This document shows positions 16,325 through 24,582 of a DNA stretch of 64,000 nucleotides, piece by piece. The DNA comes from an uncultured Prevotella sp. (lineage in GTDB: Bacteria > Bacteroidota > Bacteroidia > Bacteroidales > Bacteroidaceae). A program made the translations under genes and the position numbers. The notes beneath the pieces are model-generated. The model saw only the letters and a list, made by a program, of their open reading frames with translations. It was not told the origin of the DNA and ran no database searches. The stretch spans positions 81,760 through 145,759 of the forward strand of contig UQJC01000002.1 of assembly GCA_900541335.1 (NCBI GenBank). Reading direction: 5' to 3'. Numbering within the stretch: the stretch's first letter is position 1; the number at the start of each line of letters is the position of its first letter.

Positions 16325-17812
16325 ATGGAACACTCCTTATTCCTCTATAATACGCTTTCGCGACAGAAAGAACTCTTCGTTCCCGTTCATCCTGGTCACG
16401 TAGGCATGTATGTGTGCGGTCCTACCGTCTATGGAGATGCTCACTTGGGCCATGCCCGTCCCGCTATTACCTTTGACCTCGTGTTCAGATACCTGAAACA
16501 CTTGGGTTACAAGGTACGCTATGTACGCAACATCACGGATGTGGGTCACCTCGAACACGATGCCGACGAAGGTGAGGATAAGATTGCCAAGAAGGCACGT
16601 CTCGAAGCGCTCGAACCGATGGAAGTAGCTCAATACTACACCAACCGCTTCAACGGAGCGATGGCACAGCTCAATGTATTGCCTCCCAGCATCGAACCGC
16701 ACGCTACGGGACACATCATCGAACAGGAACAGTTGGTACAGCAAATCATGGACAACGGATTTGCGTACGAATCGAACGGTTCAGTTTACTTTGATGTGGT
16801 TAAATACAACGAAACGCATCGTTACGGCATCCTTTCGGGCCGTAACTTGGAGGACGTTCACGATGCCAGCCGTGAATTGGACGGTGTAGGTGAGAAGCGT
16901 CACCAGGTGGACTTTGCCCTTTGGAAAAAGGCACAACCCGAGCACATCATGCGTTGGCCCTCACCCTGGAGTGAAGGCTTCCCGGGCTGGCACTGCGAAT
17001 GCACGGCGATGGGACGTAAATACTTGGGTGAAAAGTTTGACATCCACGGCGGTGGTATGGACCTCGTATTCCCCCACCACGAGTGTGAAATCGCTCAGGC
17101 AGTGGCTTCACAGGGTAGCCAAATGGTGAAATACTGGATGCACAACAACATGATTACCATTGCGGGTAAGAAGATGGGTAAGAGCTACAACAACTTCATT
17201 ACGTTGGATCAGTTCTTCACGGGTAATCACCCCTTGCTCGAACAGCCTTACTCCCCGATGACCATCCGTTTCTTCATCCTGCAGGCACAATACCGTTCGA
17301 CGGTGGACTTCTCTAACGAAGCACTCCAGGCTTCGAAGAAGGGTTTCGACCGTCTCATGGATGCAATTGCCCAATTGGATCGCATCGAAGCAGTTGCCAA
17401 CGGTACACTGACGGAGGCTTATGCTACAGAAGTGGAAACCAAGTGTTATGAGGCAATGGATGATGACTTTAACTCCCCCATCGTCATCAGTCACCTCTTT
17501 GATGCCGCACGTACCATCAACCAACTGGCTGACAAATCGCAAACGATTACGCCTGCAGGTTTGGAACAGCTCAGAAAGGTGGTCAACACCTTTGTCTTCG
17601 ACATTTTGGGCTTGAAGAGTGAAGCCGCTGGCGGTAACGCCGACCGTGAAGAGGCTTACGGTAAGGCCATCGAACTGCTGCTCGAACTCCGCGCCAAGGC
17701 CAAAGCCGCTAAGGATTGGGCTACCAGTGACCAGATCCGCGATGAGCTTGCTTCCTATGGCTTCGAGGTGAAGGACACGAAGGACGGAGCTACGTGGAAG
17801 CTCAATAAGTAA
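16325..17812 (+). CDS. cysS: Cysteinyl-tRNA synthetase
   Basis: This class I synthetase charges tRNA-Cys. The 495-aa protein has the zinc/active-site start [19 protein letters not shown] (HIGH equivalent HLGH near residues 40-43), [12 protein letters not shown], the GWHCECTAM and [10 protein letters not shown] zinc ligands, and KKMGKS as the KMSKS loop near residue 282. It ends with the usual helical anticodon-binding domain ([37 protein letters not shown]). It starts after a -7 element just right of repeat block I and is closed by a very strong terminator. Confidence 0.97.
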   Translation: MEHSLFLYNTLSRQKELFVPVHPGHVGMYVCGPTVYGDAHLGHARPAITFDLVFRYLKHLGYKVRYVRNITDVGHLEHDADEGEDKIAKKARLEALEPMEVAQYYTNRFNGAMAQLNVLPPSIEPHATGHIIEQEQLVQQIMDNGFAYESNGSVYFDVVKYNETHRYGILSGRNLEDVHDASRELDGVGEKRHQVDFALWKKAQPEHIMRWPSPWSEGFPGWHCECTAMGRKYLGEKFDIHGGGMDLVFPHHECEIAQAVASQGSQMVKYWMHNNMITIAGKKMGKSYNNFITLDQFFTGNHPLLEQPYSPMTIRFFILQAQYRSTVDFSNEALQASKKGFDRLMDAIAQLDRIEAVANGTLTEAYATEVETKCYEAMDDDFNSPIVISHLFDAARTINQLADKSQTITPAGLEQLRKVVNTFVFDILGLKSEAAGGNADREEAYGKAIELLLELRAKAKAAKDWATSDQIRDELASYGFEVKDTKDGATWKLNK

Positions 17813-17844
17813 GCGAGTCGGACCAGACAAATTATCTTCTTAAA

Positions 17845-17888
17845 CACAGGGGACAGGTGAGTGACGCATCACTCACCTGTCCCCTGTG
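17845..17888 (+). terminator. Terminator of cysS
   Basis: This is a perfect 20-bp stem: cacaggggacaggtgagtga (17845-17864) against its inverse (17869-17888), with the 4-base loop cgca. It is one of the strongest hairpins in the window. Confidence 0.85.
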
Positions 17889-17961
17889 ACTTCTTGTATA
17901 GAAATATAAGGATTCACCCGACATGAGCCTACGAGGTGACATACAGCAGACAAAATACTAA

Positions 17962-18002
17962 AAAGCCCCGATACCGGTTGTCTTACCGAGTATCGGGGCT
18001 TT
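17962..18002 (-). terminator. Terminator of the 18-20 kb minus-strand cassette
   Basis: gtatcggggcttt (18002-17990 side) and aaagccccgatac (17962-17974) pair perfectly. On the minus strand the stem runs into TTTTTAG. The AAGCCCCGA arm is shared with the terminator at 47188-47222 of the matching cassette. Confidence 0.85.
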
Positions 18003-18059
18003 GGTATTACCTTCGCTCACGAAGGAAGCGGACTGTAAGTAAGGGGGAAATAGAAGATG

Positions 18060-18233
18060 TTAGTCTTCCGTAGACCAGCTTTCAGAATTCCACTCGTCCT
18101 TATCATTGCTGAGGAAACCAGCCTCAGTCGTGATGGAGTTGTCGCGATCTACACCAATCGTAGAACCAGCGAGCATAGACTCAGCCTGCAAAGCCATCGT
18201 TTCCGTTTGGGGAGCAATATATGTCTTCTTCAT
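18060..18233 (-). CDS. Small acidic peptide of the YIAP/SESW type
   Basis: This is a 57-codon gene on the minus strand, read directly from the sequence: it begins MKKTYIAPQTETMALQAESM and ends NDKDEWNSESWSTED. It has no hydrophobic signal sequence. The N-terminal third is amphipathic and the tail is strongly acidic with two Trp. It lies 54 bases downstream of the large secreted protein gene and just before a terminator. A related 59-aa peptide sits in the same position at 46988-47167; both share Y-I-A-P, L-Q-A-E and a W-(N/D)-S-E-S-W tail. I recognise such short MKK-Y-P peptides as frequent but uncharacterised in Bacteroidales. A precursor peptide or a small partner of the surface protein is possible; function unknown. 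Confidence 0.8.
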   Translation of the reverse strand: MKKTYIAPQTETMALQAESMLAGSTIGVDRDNSITTEAGFLSNDKDEWNSESWSTED

Positions 18234-18245
18234 TGTTTTTCTGAT

Positions 18246-18258
18246 TATATATATATAT
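18246..18258. repeat. (TA)6 tract between large and small cassette genes
   Basis: TATATATATATAT lies in the 54-base gap just before the small peptide gene, followed by a short aatg repeat (gtaaatgaatgaatgag). It is a possible slippage site. Confidence 0.7.
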
Positions 18259-18287
18259 GTGTAAATGAATGAATGAGAGATGAGAGA

Positions 18288-20078
18288 TTAGCGGATGAAA
18301 ACCTTCTTACCCGTGTTCGTTACGTAAACACCCTGCGTAGGATAGAGTACGCGACGACCATTGAGGTCATAATAGATCGTTTCCTTAGCATCGTCAGCTA
18401 CAACACCGTCAATACCCGTAGCTTCACCACCGAAGTTGAACTGAAGCATAGAAGCTGCCTGAGAAGCTTGATCGAGAACCGTAATAAGGATGTATGCCTT
18501 GTTAGCGGGAACGTAACCCTTGCTACCCTTTGCTTCATCCTTCAAAGCATTCTTCATGAATACAGCCTTATCACCACTTACGCCCAGACCGAAGGTTTCG
18601 CCTTCAGCAAAACCAAGACGCTTACAAGTAGCACCCTTCAACAGGTTGCCCTCTACATTAGCAGCCTCTCCAGTAGTAATGGTCAAATTGTAAGTGTTTG
18701 CTGCACCCGTAAGCAAGAAACCCGTGTTAGCGGGGATGATACCCTTAACTTCGCTCAACGTAAGAACATCGTTCTTGCAATCAGTAGCAATATAAGCCGT
18801 TACACCTTCAGGAAGAGATACTGCGAAAGGAAGTGCCATAGAAGCCCAGCCCGTAGCGCCAATGGTTACAGGGATAGTAGTAACCTTCTTGAATGACCAC
18901 CAGTTGCCTTTATCACCAATGTGGTTGCCATTGTAGTCTTGCAATGTGTTATTACCATCTCCCTGGTATGCGTTGATCATATGACCACCAGTCTTGAGCA
19001 GGAACTTCGTATTGAATGAAGCTACACCATTATTATCTGCATTACAAGGAACGAATTCAATATTGTAATGGCCACCATACTGCTGATTGATGGGCATGTC
19101 AATACCGCTGGCAACGTAAGAACTCCAGTTGCAACCCGTATTGGCATTGCGAATATAATAAGCTCCATCACTCTGCTTCTCAAATTTCCAAAGACGGGGA
19201 AGAAGAGGAGCTTTGGCAGTAACACGACGAACGGTACGGTCATTGTCCTCTACACCATAAACACCGTCCTTGTTGGTAATCATTTGATCCGTAGAAGGAT
19301 ATTTCTTACTACCTTCATTCTGATGTTCAATTAAGTAGTATGCACCTTCTTCAAAGTTCGGAGCTAATACAGATTTTACAGCAGTCTCAAACTTCACATA
19401 ATCTGCATAGGAAGTCTTACCCGTTGCTTCTTGAATGGCTTGGCTCAAAGCGGACTTCTTAGCCTCATCCAAGTAACCGACAAAAGTTGCATCCGCATTT
19501 TGGTTAATCAAATCGGCTTTATTAACCTTATTCGTAAGAGTTTTGATTGCTTCTCCGAAATCCAGAGCTGTAGTCTTTTCAAGATTCCAAGCCGTACCTT
19601 CTTTATCACCTGCAGTAGAATTCCAGCGACCGACACCGCTATTATGATTGTTAGCATCTAAGCAATGAGAACCGCTTGCAACTTCAGCGTTATCACTGAT
19701 TGTAACGGCACCCTCTACATGTTTGTTTACTTGTACATACCAATCTTTTCCCTCAGTAGTAAAAGAGCTTTCTGATGCTAAAGCCTTACCATTGAAGTTA
19801 TAAATCTTTACTGTGTTATCCGTTGAACCCGCCATAAAGTACCAAAGACCTTCTAGTCCTGCGGCTTCAACAGTAGCGACACGCGTAATGTTGGCATTGT
19901 CACCGTTGTAACGCAAATAAATGGCTGAATTGCTGTTCGTTCTGACAGACTTGATAAAGTAATAGATAGGAGCGTCCTTACTTGTGGTCAACTCCAAACC
20001 TTGAGGCAATTGCGCCCAAAGGTTTACCCCTCCCATCATCATAAACAGGAGAGACAGTAAACTGGTAATTTTTCTCAT
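18288..20078 (-). CDS. Large secreted protein with short C-terminal sorting-like tail
   Basis: This 596-aa exported protein has a signal peptide (MRKITSLLSLLFMMMGGVNLWA). Residues ~25-175 and ~245-390 look like two ricin-type or beta-trefoil regions (YYFIKSVRTNSNSAIYLRY, GLWYFMAGS, GKALAS; later YYLIEHQNEGSKKY, RLWKFEKQSDGAYYIRNANTG, HMINAYQ). A helical linker lies between them. A beta-rich domain follows, then the tail YYDLNGRRVLYPTQGVYVTN ending GKKVFIR. Such tails are common in Prevotella secreted proteins and resemble a short type IX-like sorting signal; that role is inference. A -7 element (TACCTTTG, 20165-20158) precedes it, and the small peptide gene and terminator follow. Confidence 0.82.
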   Translation of the reverse strand: MRKITSLLSLLFMMMGGVNLWAQLPQGLELTTSKDAPIYYFIKSVRTNSNSAIYLRYNGDNANITRVATVEAAGLEGLWYFMAGSTDNTVKIYNFNGKALASESSFTTEGKDWYVQVNKHVEGAVTISDNAEVASGSHCLDANNHNSGVGRWNSTAGDKEGTAWNLEKTTALDFGEAIKTLTNKVNKADLINQNADATFVGYLDEAKKSALSQAIQEATGKTSYADYVKFETAVKSVLAPNFEEGAYYLIEHQNEGSKKYPSTDQMITNKDGVYGVEDNDRTVRRVTAKAPLLPRLWKFEKQSDGAYYIRNANTGCNWSSYVASGIDMPINQQYGGHYNIEFVPCNADNNGVASFNTKFLLKTGGHMINAYQGDGNNTLQDYNGNHIGDKGNWWSFKKVTTIPVTIGATGWASMALPFAVSLPEGVTAYIATDCKNDVLTLSEVKGIIPANTGFLLTGAANTYNLTITTGEAANVEGNLLKGATCKRLGFAEGETFGLGVSGDKAVFMKNALKDEAKGSKGYVPANKAYILITVLDQASQAASMLQFNFGGEATGIDGVVADDAKETIYYDLNGRRVLYPTQGVYVTNTGKKVFIR

Positions 20079-20157
20079 ATTATATTTTTGTTTTAAAAAA
20101 TGATTTTCCTTTCTATATCAATAGTATTATGTATCCTTTTCATTTTTCAAACAGCGG

Positions 20158-20165
20158 CAAAGGTA
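20158..20165 (-). promoter_or_regulatory. -7 element of the minus-strand surface protein gene
   Basis: The minus strand reads TACCTTTG, 79 bases before the start codon. No TTG is seen at the expected -33 distance. The remainder of the 20079-20428 gap contains only a 7-bp hairpin (tctttcg/cgaaaga, 20262-20285). Confidence 0.5.
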
Positions 20166-20428
20166 TACATTCTCCTTTGACTAAAGAAAAATTAGATGGG
20201 TATTTTTTAAAATATACAAGAAATAGACCAGTAATCAAGAAAAGAAAGCGAGAAGGGAAGATCTTTCGGGGCTTACATCGAAAGACTTAGCTCATGGAAA
20301 TACTTCCGGCCACACGATAAGAATAGACAACTTGTACTCCGGGTCTCCATTCAGGCTCAGGAATACGCAAAGGATTGTCATGAGCACTTCCCTAACCATC
20401 TAAATCTCATCCCTTATCACCCCATGCG

Positions 20429-20902
20429 CTACTTCACCCCCAACTTAAACCGAATCCGGAAGTTTTCACGTTCGACATCCCAGTTGGTACCGAGAAGAAT
20501 GAACTCCACTAATTCACGAGTACTCGCTACGTGTAGACCAATACAAGGGCAGAGGTCATAGTCACCGATGCGAACGAGGCGAAGCATCTCGCTGGCATCT
20601 TCGGGAAGACGGTCAAGGGAAATCCCCTCGGGTACCTCGTCTGCTTGGACATATTCATAAGTAACGGGCAAATCGGCCTGAATCAATTCATTCATCTTTT
20701 GTACAATTTGCTCCACCTGCTCAACAGAAGGTTCTTTGGGAAGATGATAACTGATTTTACTCTTCTTCCGTTCGATATGCGCATTGCGCGAACGTTCACA
20801 ACCAAACATCCGTACCATGGTCTGATTGAGTAAGTGTTCAGCTGTATGCATGGGCGGAAACTCCGCCTTGTTGTGTGCATTGAGTTCGATTGTTTGTTCC
20901 AT
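20429..20902 (-). CDS. AlaX-like tRNA-editing (threonyl/alanyl tRNA SAD domain) protein
   Basis: This 157-aa free-standing editing domain is related to the second additional domain of alanyl- and threonyl-tRNA synthetases. The metal-binding residues are visible as HTAEHLLN (HxxxH, near residues 19-23) and CPCIGLH (CxxxH, near 119-125). Family members hydrolyse mischarged Ser- or Gly-tRNA-Ala. The protein is short and lacks an N-terminal OB or glycine-rich domain, as in compact AlaX forms. The ATG at 20902 is preferred to a TTG nine bases upstream. A TACTTTTG (20954-20947) fits as its -7 box. Confidence 0.87.
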   Translation of the reverse strand: MEQTIELNAHNKAEFPPMHTAEHLLNQTMVRMFGCERSRNAHIERKKSKISYHLPKEPSVEQVEQIVQKMNELIQADLPVTYEYVQADEVPEGISLDRLPEDASEMLRLVRIGDYDLCPCIGLHVASTRELVEFILLGTNWDVERENFRIRFKLGVK

Positions 20903-20946
20903 ATAAATCAATAGATTAGGAGTGAAGGAGGTTCTTTACGTAATGA

Positions 20947-20954
20947 CAAAAGTA
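20947..20954 (-). promoter_or_regulatory. -7 element of the AlaX-like gene
   Basis: The minus strand reads TACTTTTG, 44 bases before the start. No -33 partner is obvious. Confidence 0.4.
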
Positions 20955-21129
20955 GAAAATCTTTCCCAGGCTCCATTCTCCTCCTTCCCAAACACATCAA
21001 AAAGCCCCTGTTTCAACCATCTCCAGCCTTCACCCGTTTCCTACCTGCTATGTCCCAAATAGAAGCAACCCCATCTCCTGTAGCCTCGCGCTGGTGCCAC
21101 TGTTCCACACGACGTTTCGCCCCCAAAGC

Positions 21130-21160
21130 TTGGCATACTGAATGAGAATCGTTAGTTTTG
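21130..21160 (+). promoter_or_regulatory. Promoter of the head-GIN protein gene
   Basis: TTG (21130-21132) and TAGTTTTG (21153-21160) are separated by 20 bases, a full match to the phylum promoter. The remaining ~125 bases before the gene form an untranslated leader with no clear fold. Confidence 0.65.
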
Positions 21161-21285
21161 TCCCCGCTTGCTCACCCTAGGAACAGCACGATTCTTGGAG
21201 ACACGACATCCTCCTCTCAAGAACACCAAGCCCCTAGCCACAAGTACCTTTTATTCTCATTGTTTCATCATCAAAAATCCAAGCT

Positions 21286-22293
21286 ATGAAACTTTGTATG
21301 CGCCCTCTTTGGTTAGGCAGTCTATGCCTAGCCTCCTTCGCCCTTTCACTGCCACATACGGCCCAAGCTTCGGCTGCACCTCAACTGACTACGGAAACCA
21401 CCGTCGACGACCTGCAGACCATCCAGCTTGAAGCCTTTCATAAGGTGATTATCATGGGCAACCTTCAAGTCCAGATTGTTCAGAAGAAAGGGAAGCCCAG
21501 TCTAAGCCTTCCCCCAGGCAATCACTTAAAGGAAGCACTCGAAGTCCAACTAGACCACCGAGACGGCACACTCAGCCTCAGACCCCGAAGAGGGAAGGAA
21601 CAGACTTGCGAGAACCTGCCGCTCTACCTGACGGTCAACGAACTGACCGACTTGGAGATTTTGGGCGGTGGCGACGTTGACTTTCCGAAAGGAATCCAAA
21701 CGAACGCACTCTGCGTCCAGGTGAAAGGTTCGGGTACTGTAGACTTCGAACAAGCTGTACAGACGCAAGGCAATCTGTCACTCCAGGTGATGGGCTCAGG
21801 ACACATTGAATTGGAAAAGGGAGCTTCCTGTCTGGCTTACGAAGGACGTATCAACGGGTCGGGAACAATCAATACAGAAGGTAAGCTACGCTGTACAAGC
21901 AAACTGAATGCCGAAATGTCAGGTTCGGGCTGTATCTCCTTTGAACACATCCAGTGTATGGCTCAAAACATCAAGCTACAAGGATCGGGCAAATATTATG
22001 GAATAAAAGTAAGAGCAAGCACGACGCAAGTAAACATTCTGGGGTCGGGCAAGGTCTACCTCGCAGGAAAAACGCACCAGGCGAACTACTCCGTACAAGG
22101 TTCTGGCTACATTGACGCACTCGACTTCCAGAGCGAACAGGTTGAGGTAGACGGAAAAAATCCCAGAAGCACCATTCGTTGCCATTCCGACTTGATTATT
22201 GAAGGAAAGATCCAAAACAACTGTACGTTGGAATACACGGGTAAAGCGCATTTGAATCTCAAGGTACAGGACGGAAACGTACGCAAAATCTGA
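21286..22293 (+). CDS. Exported head-GIN (DUF2807) beta-helical protein
   Basis: This 335-aa exported protein has a signal peptide (cleavage near AQASA, residue 29). The mature part starts with LEAFHKVIIMGNLQVQIVQK, the usual entry of the putative auto-transporter adhesin, head-GIN domain family. It then shows a ladder of GSG turns spaced about 20-22 residues apart (VKGSGTVDFE, VMGSGHIELE, INGSGTINTE, MSGSGCISFE, LQGSGKYYG, ILGSGKVYL, VQGSGYIDAL), typical of a right-handed beta-helix. The family is abundant in Bacteroidota; function is not established. It has its own promoter and is followed by argH. Confidence 0.87.
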   Translation: MKLCMRPLWLGSLCLASFALSLPHTAQASAAPQLTTETTVDDLQTIQLEAFHKVIIMGNLQVQIVQKKGKPSLSLPPGNHLKEALEVQLDHRDGTLSLRPRRGKEQTCENLPLYLTVNELTDLEILGGGDVDFPKGIQTNALCVQVKGSGTVDFEQAVQTQGNLSLQVMGSGHIELEKGASCLAYEGRINGSGTINTEGKLRCTSKLNAEMSGSGCISFEHIQCMAQNIKLQGSGKYYGIKVRASTTQVNILGSGKVYLAGKTHQANYSVQGSGYIDALDFQSEQVEVDGKNPRSTIRCHSDLIIEGKIQNNCTLEYTGKAHLNLKVQDGNVRKI

Positions 22294-22395
22294 CAGCGAG
22301 CCAAGCAGTCGAAGACACGACCTGAAATGACTTCCGACTCGCTCTCAGACGGAAATTGCTTCTCCTCTAATTGAGGATCGAAAGCTTGAAAAGAC

Positions 22396-22448
22396 GAAGA
22401 GTGGATGAGGTTGAAGCCTTCAAAAACTTCTGGCCTCATCTACTCTTC
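22396..22448 (+). terminator. Hairpin after the head-GIN gene
   Basis: gaagagtggatgagg (22396-22410) and cctcatctactcttc (22434-22448) pair with one mismatch around a 23-base loop. There is no T-run. Confidence 0.5.
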
Positions 22449-22479
22449 TCTAAACATGTAAACTCATAGACTTTTAAAC

Positions 22480-22499
22480 GGGCATTGGGGAATATGCCC
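22480..22499 (+). promoter_or_regulatory. Leader hairpin immediately before argH
   Basis: gggcat (22480-22485) and atgccc (22494-22499) close a small hairpin 16 bases upstream of the argH ATG. Nearly the same element sits 15 bases before typA (47699-47716), with matching flanks (ttaaac before, ccct after). Confidence 0.5.
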
Positions 22500-22515
22500 T
22501 CTTATCCACACGACA

Positions 22516-23856
22516 ATGAAACTTTGGGAAAAGAACGTGCAGGTCACGGACGAAATAGACCGCTTTACGGTAGGTCATGACCGCGAATTAGATCGCTACT
22601 TAGCTAAATACGATGTACTGGGCTCAATGGCTCACGTCACCATGCTTCACCACATTGGCCTGATTGCCGACGAAGAGCTACCCCTACTCCTGGCTGAACT
22701 CAAACAGATTTACCAACGGGCAGCAACGGGCGATTTCGTCATCGAAGATGATATCGAGGACGTACACTCACAGGTAGAACTCATGCTTACCCGCCGTCTG
22801 GGCGATATGGGTAAGAAAATTCACTCGGGACGCTCACGTAATGACCAAGTATTGCTCGATTTGAAACTCTTTGCCCGCGATAAACTTCGCGAGGTCGCAG
22901 AAGCCCTGCGCAGTCTCTTTGAGGAACTACAGAAACAAAGCGAACGGTATCAACAGGTCTTGATGCCGGGCTACACCCACTTGCAAGTAGCCATGCCTTC
23001 GAGTTTCGGCCTTTGGTTTGGTGCCTATGCAGAAAGCTTAGCCGATGATTTGCTACTCCTCGAAGCCGCCTACCGCTTGACCAATCGCAATCCCTTGGGA
23101 TCGGCAGCGGGCTATGGCTCGTCCTTTCCCCTTGACCGCCAGTTGACAACCGACCTGCTCGGCTTTGATTCAATGAACTACAACGTGGTCTATGCCCAAA
23201 TGGGACGCGGCAAGATGGAGCGCACCGTTGCTTTTGCCCTTGCCGGTATTGCTGGTACCGTGGCAAAGTTGGCTTACGATGCCTGCCTCTTCAACTCCCA
23301 AAACTTCGGTTTTGTCAAATTGCCCGATGAGTGTACAACCGGTTCTTCCATCATGCCCCACAAGAAGAACCCCGATGTATTCGAACTGATTCGTGCCCGC
23401 ATGAACCGTTTGCAAGCCCTTCCTCAAGAGGTCGTACTCATTATGAACAACCTGCCCTGTGGTTATTTCCGTGACCTACAGGAACTGAAGGAAGTTTTCA
23501 TCCCTGCCTTCGACCAACTCATCGACTGTCTGCACATGACGACCTATATTATTGAGAAGATGAAGGTAAACGAACACCTTCTTGACGATACCCGCTACGA
23601 TCTGATGTTCTCTGTCGAGGAAGTCAACCGCCTGGCCGCCGAAGGTATGCCCTTCCGCGATGCTTATAAAAAGGTAGGACTGGACATTGAAGCGGGAAAG
23701 TTCCGTCCGGTAAAGGAAATTCACCACACCCATGCCGGAAGCATCGGCAACCTCTGTAATCAAGAAGTGGCTGAACGTATGTTACAAACCTGGCAGCGAT
23801 TTGGCTTTGAGCGCGTAGCGGAAGCTGAACAAAAACTACTGCAATCTACCAGATAA
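22516..23856 (+). CDS. argH: Argininosuccinate lyase
   Basis: ArgH cleaves argininosuccinate to arginine and fumarate in the last step of arginine synthesis. The 446-aa protein has the fumarase/aspartase-superfamily order: EDIEDVHSQVELMLTRRLGD, KIHSGRSRNDQVLLDLKLF (near 95-115), MPGYTHLQVAMPSSFG with the catalytic-region histidine, and the superfamily signature TGSSIMPHKKNPD with the catalytic serine loop near residues 275-287. It stands alone; no other arginine gene is in the window. Confidence 0.97.
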   Translation: MKLWEKNVQVTDEIDRFTVGHDRELDRYLAKYDVLGSMAHVTMLHHIGLIADEELPLLLAELKQIYQRAATGDFVIEDDIEDVHSQVELMLTRRLGDMGKKIHSGRSRNDQVLLDLKLFARDKLREVAEALRSLFEELQKQSERYQQVLMPGYTHLQVAMPSSFGLWFGAYAESLADDLLLLEAAYRLTNRNPLGSAAGYGSSFPLDRQLTTDLLGFDSMNYNVVYAQMGRGKMERTVAFALAGIAGTVAKLAYDACLFNSQNFGFVKLPDECTTGSSIMPHKKNPDVFELIRARMNRLQALPQEVVLIMNNLPCGYFRDLQELKEVFIPAFDQLIDCLHMTTYIIEKMKVNEHLLDDTRYDLMFSVEEVNRLAAEGMPFRDAYKKVGLDIEAGKFRPVKEIHHTHAGSIGNLCNQEVAERMLQTWQRFGFERVAEAEQKLLQSTR

Positions 23857-23949
23857 GTAAGGAATAAGGTTAGGTGGTTATCTAGTTTTTCGCTATTTCG
23901 AATAACCTCACAATCCCACAACCTTATAACCCTCAACCCACACAACCGC

Positions 23950-24513
23950 ATGAAGAATCTCCTTCCGGCCTCTCTCCTCCTCATCCTCAGCCTTTGCCTC
24001 TCCCTCGTGAACAGCTGTGCTGACGATGTGGAGGATTTATATGCCCATCACCGTGCTTTTCTACGTTTCACCCCCGTTACAGCCGTCCATCCACTCTACA
24101 CGGCACTACAAAATCCGGGGATGTTCTGCCAAATTACCATTGCCCCCAAGCATTTCCTCTTTCAGAATGCACAAGGTCAAAAAGCCTCTTACCCCATGAC
24201 GGCACTCGAAGCCTACGGCAGGCCCGAGTGTATTGCCGGTTTTGTGGTAGGAACGCCTTCTATTCCCGACATGAACATGCAAACTCTCCCCGTTGCTTAC
24301 GACTTGGTTTGTCCCACCTGTTACGAAAGTTCCGGAAGCATTCAGCGTTCCCTTCACTTCGTAGCCAAACGTGGTGAAGAACTCACCTGTGACCGTTGCC
24401 ACTGTGTCTACGACCTCAGCAACGGAGGGCTGCTCAAAGAGGGAGAAGGCTGTCCCAAACTGTACCGCTACCGGCTGACCTATGCGGGCGATGTACTGGT
24501 CGTTATGAACTGA
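23950..24513 (+). CDS. Bacteroidales lipoprotein with two CxxC pairs
   Basis: This 187-aa predicted lipoprotein has Cys 23 in LVNSC as the probable acylation site. The mature domain carries LVCPTCYESSG and, about 30 residues later, LTCDRCHCVYDLSNGG, then GCPKLYRYRLTYAGDVLVV. The paired CxxC motifs could bind zinc or, more speculatively, a Rieske-like cluster; the histidines required for a Rieske site are not convincing. I do not recognise a named function. It is followed after 69 bases by a membrane-bound EEP-family protein on the same strand. Confidence 0.75.
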   Translation: MKNLLPASLLLILSLCLSLVNSCADDVEDLYAHHRAFLRFTPVTAVHPLYTALQNPGMFCQITIAPKHFLFQNAQGQKASYPMTALEAYGRPECIAGFVVGTPSIPDMNMQTLPVAYDLVCPTCYESSGSIQRSLHFVAKRGEELTCDRCHCVYDLSNGGLLKEGEGCPKLYRYRLTYAGDVLVVMN

Positions 24514-24582
24514 CCCACTCTTTCAACGCAATCCACTATTCCATAAACATCCCACCCACTTCTACTTCTTGGGCTTCCGCCT

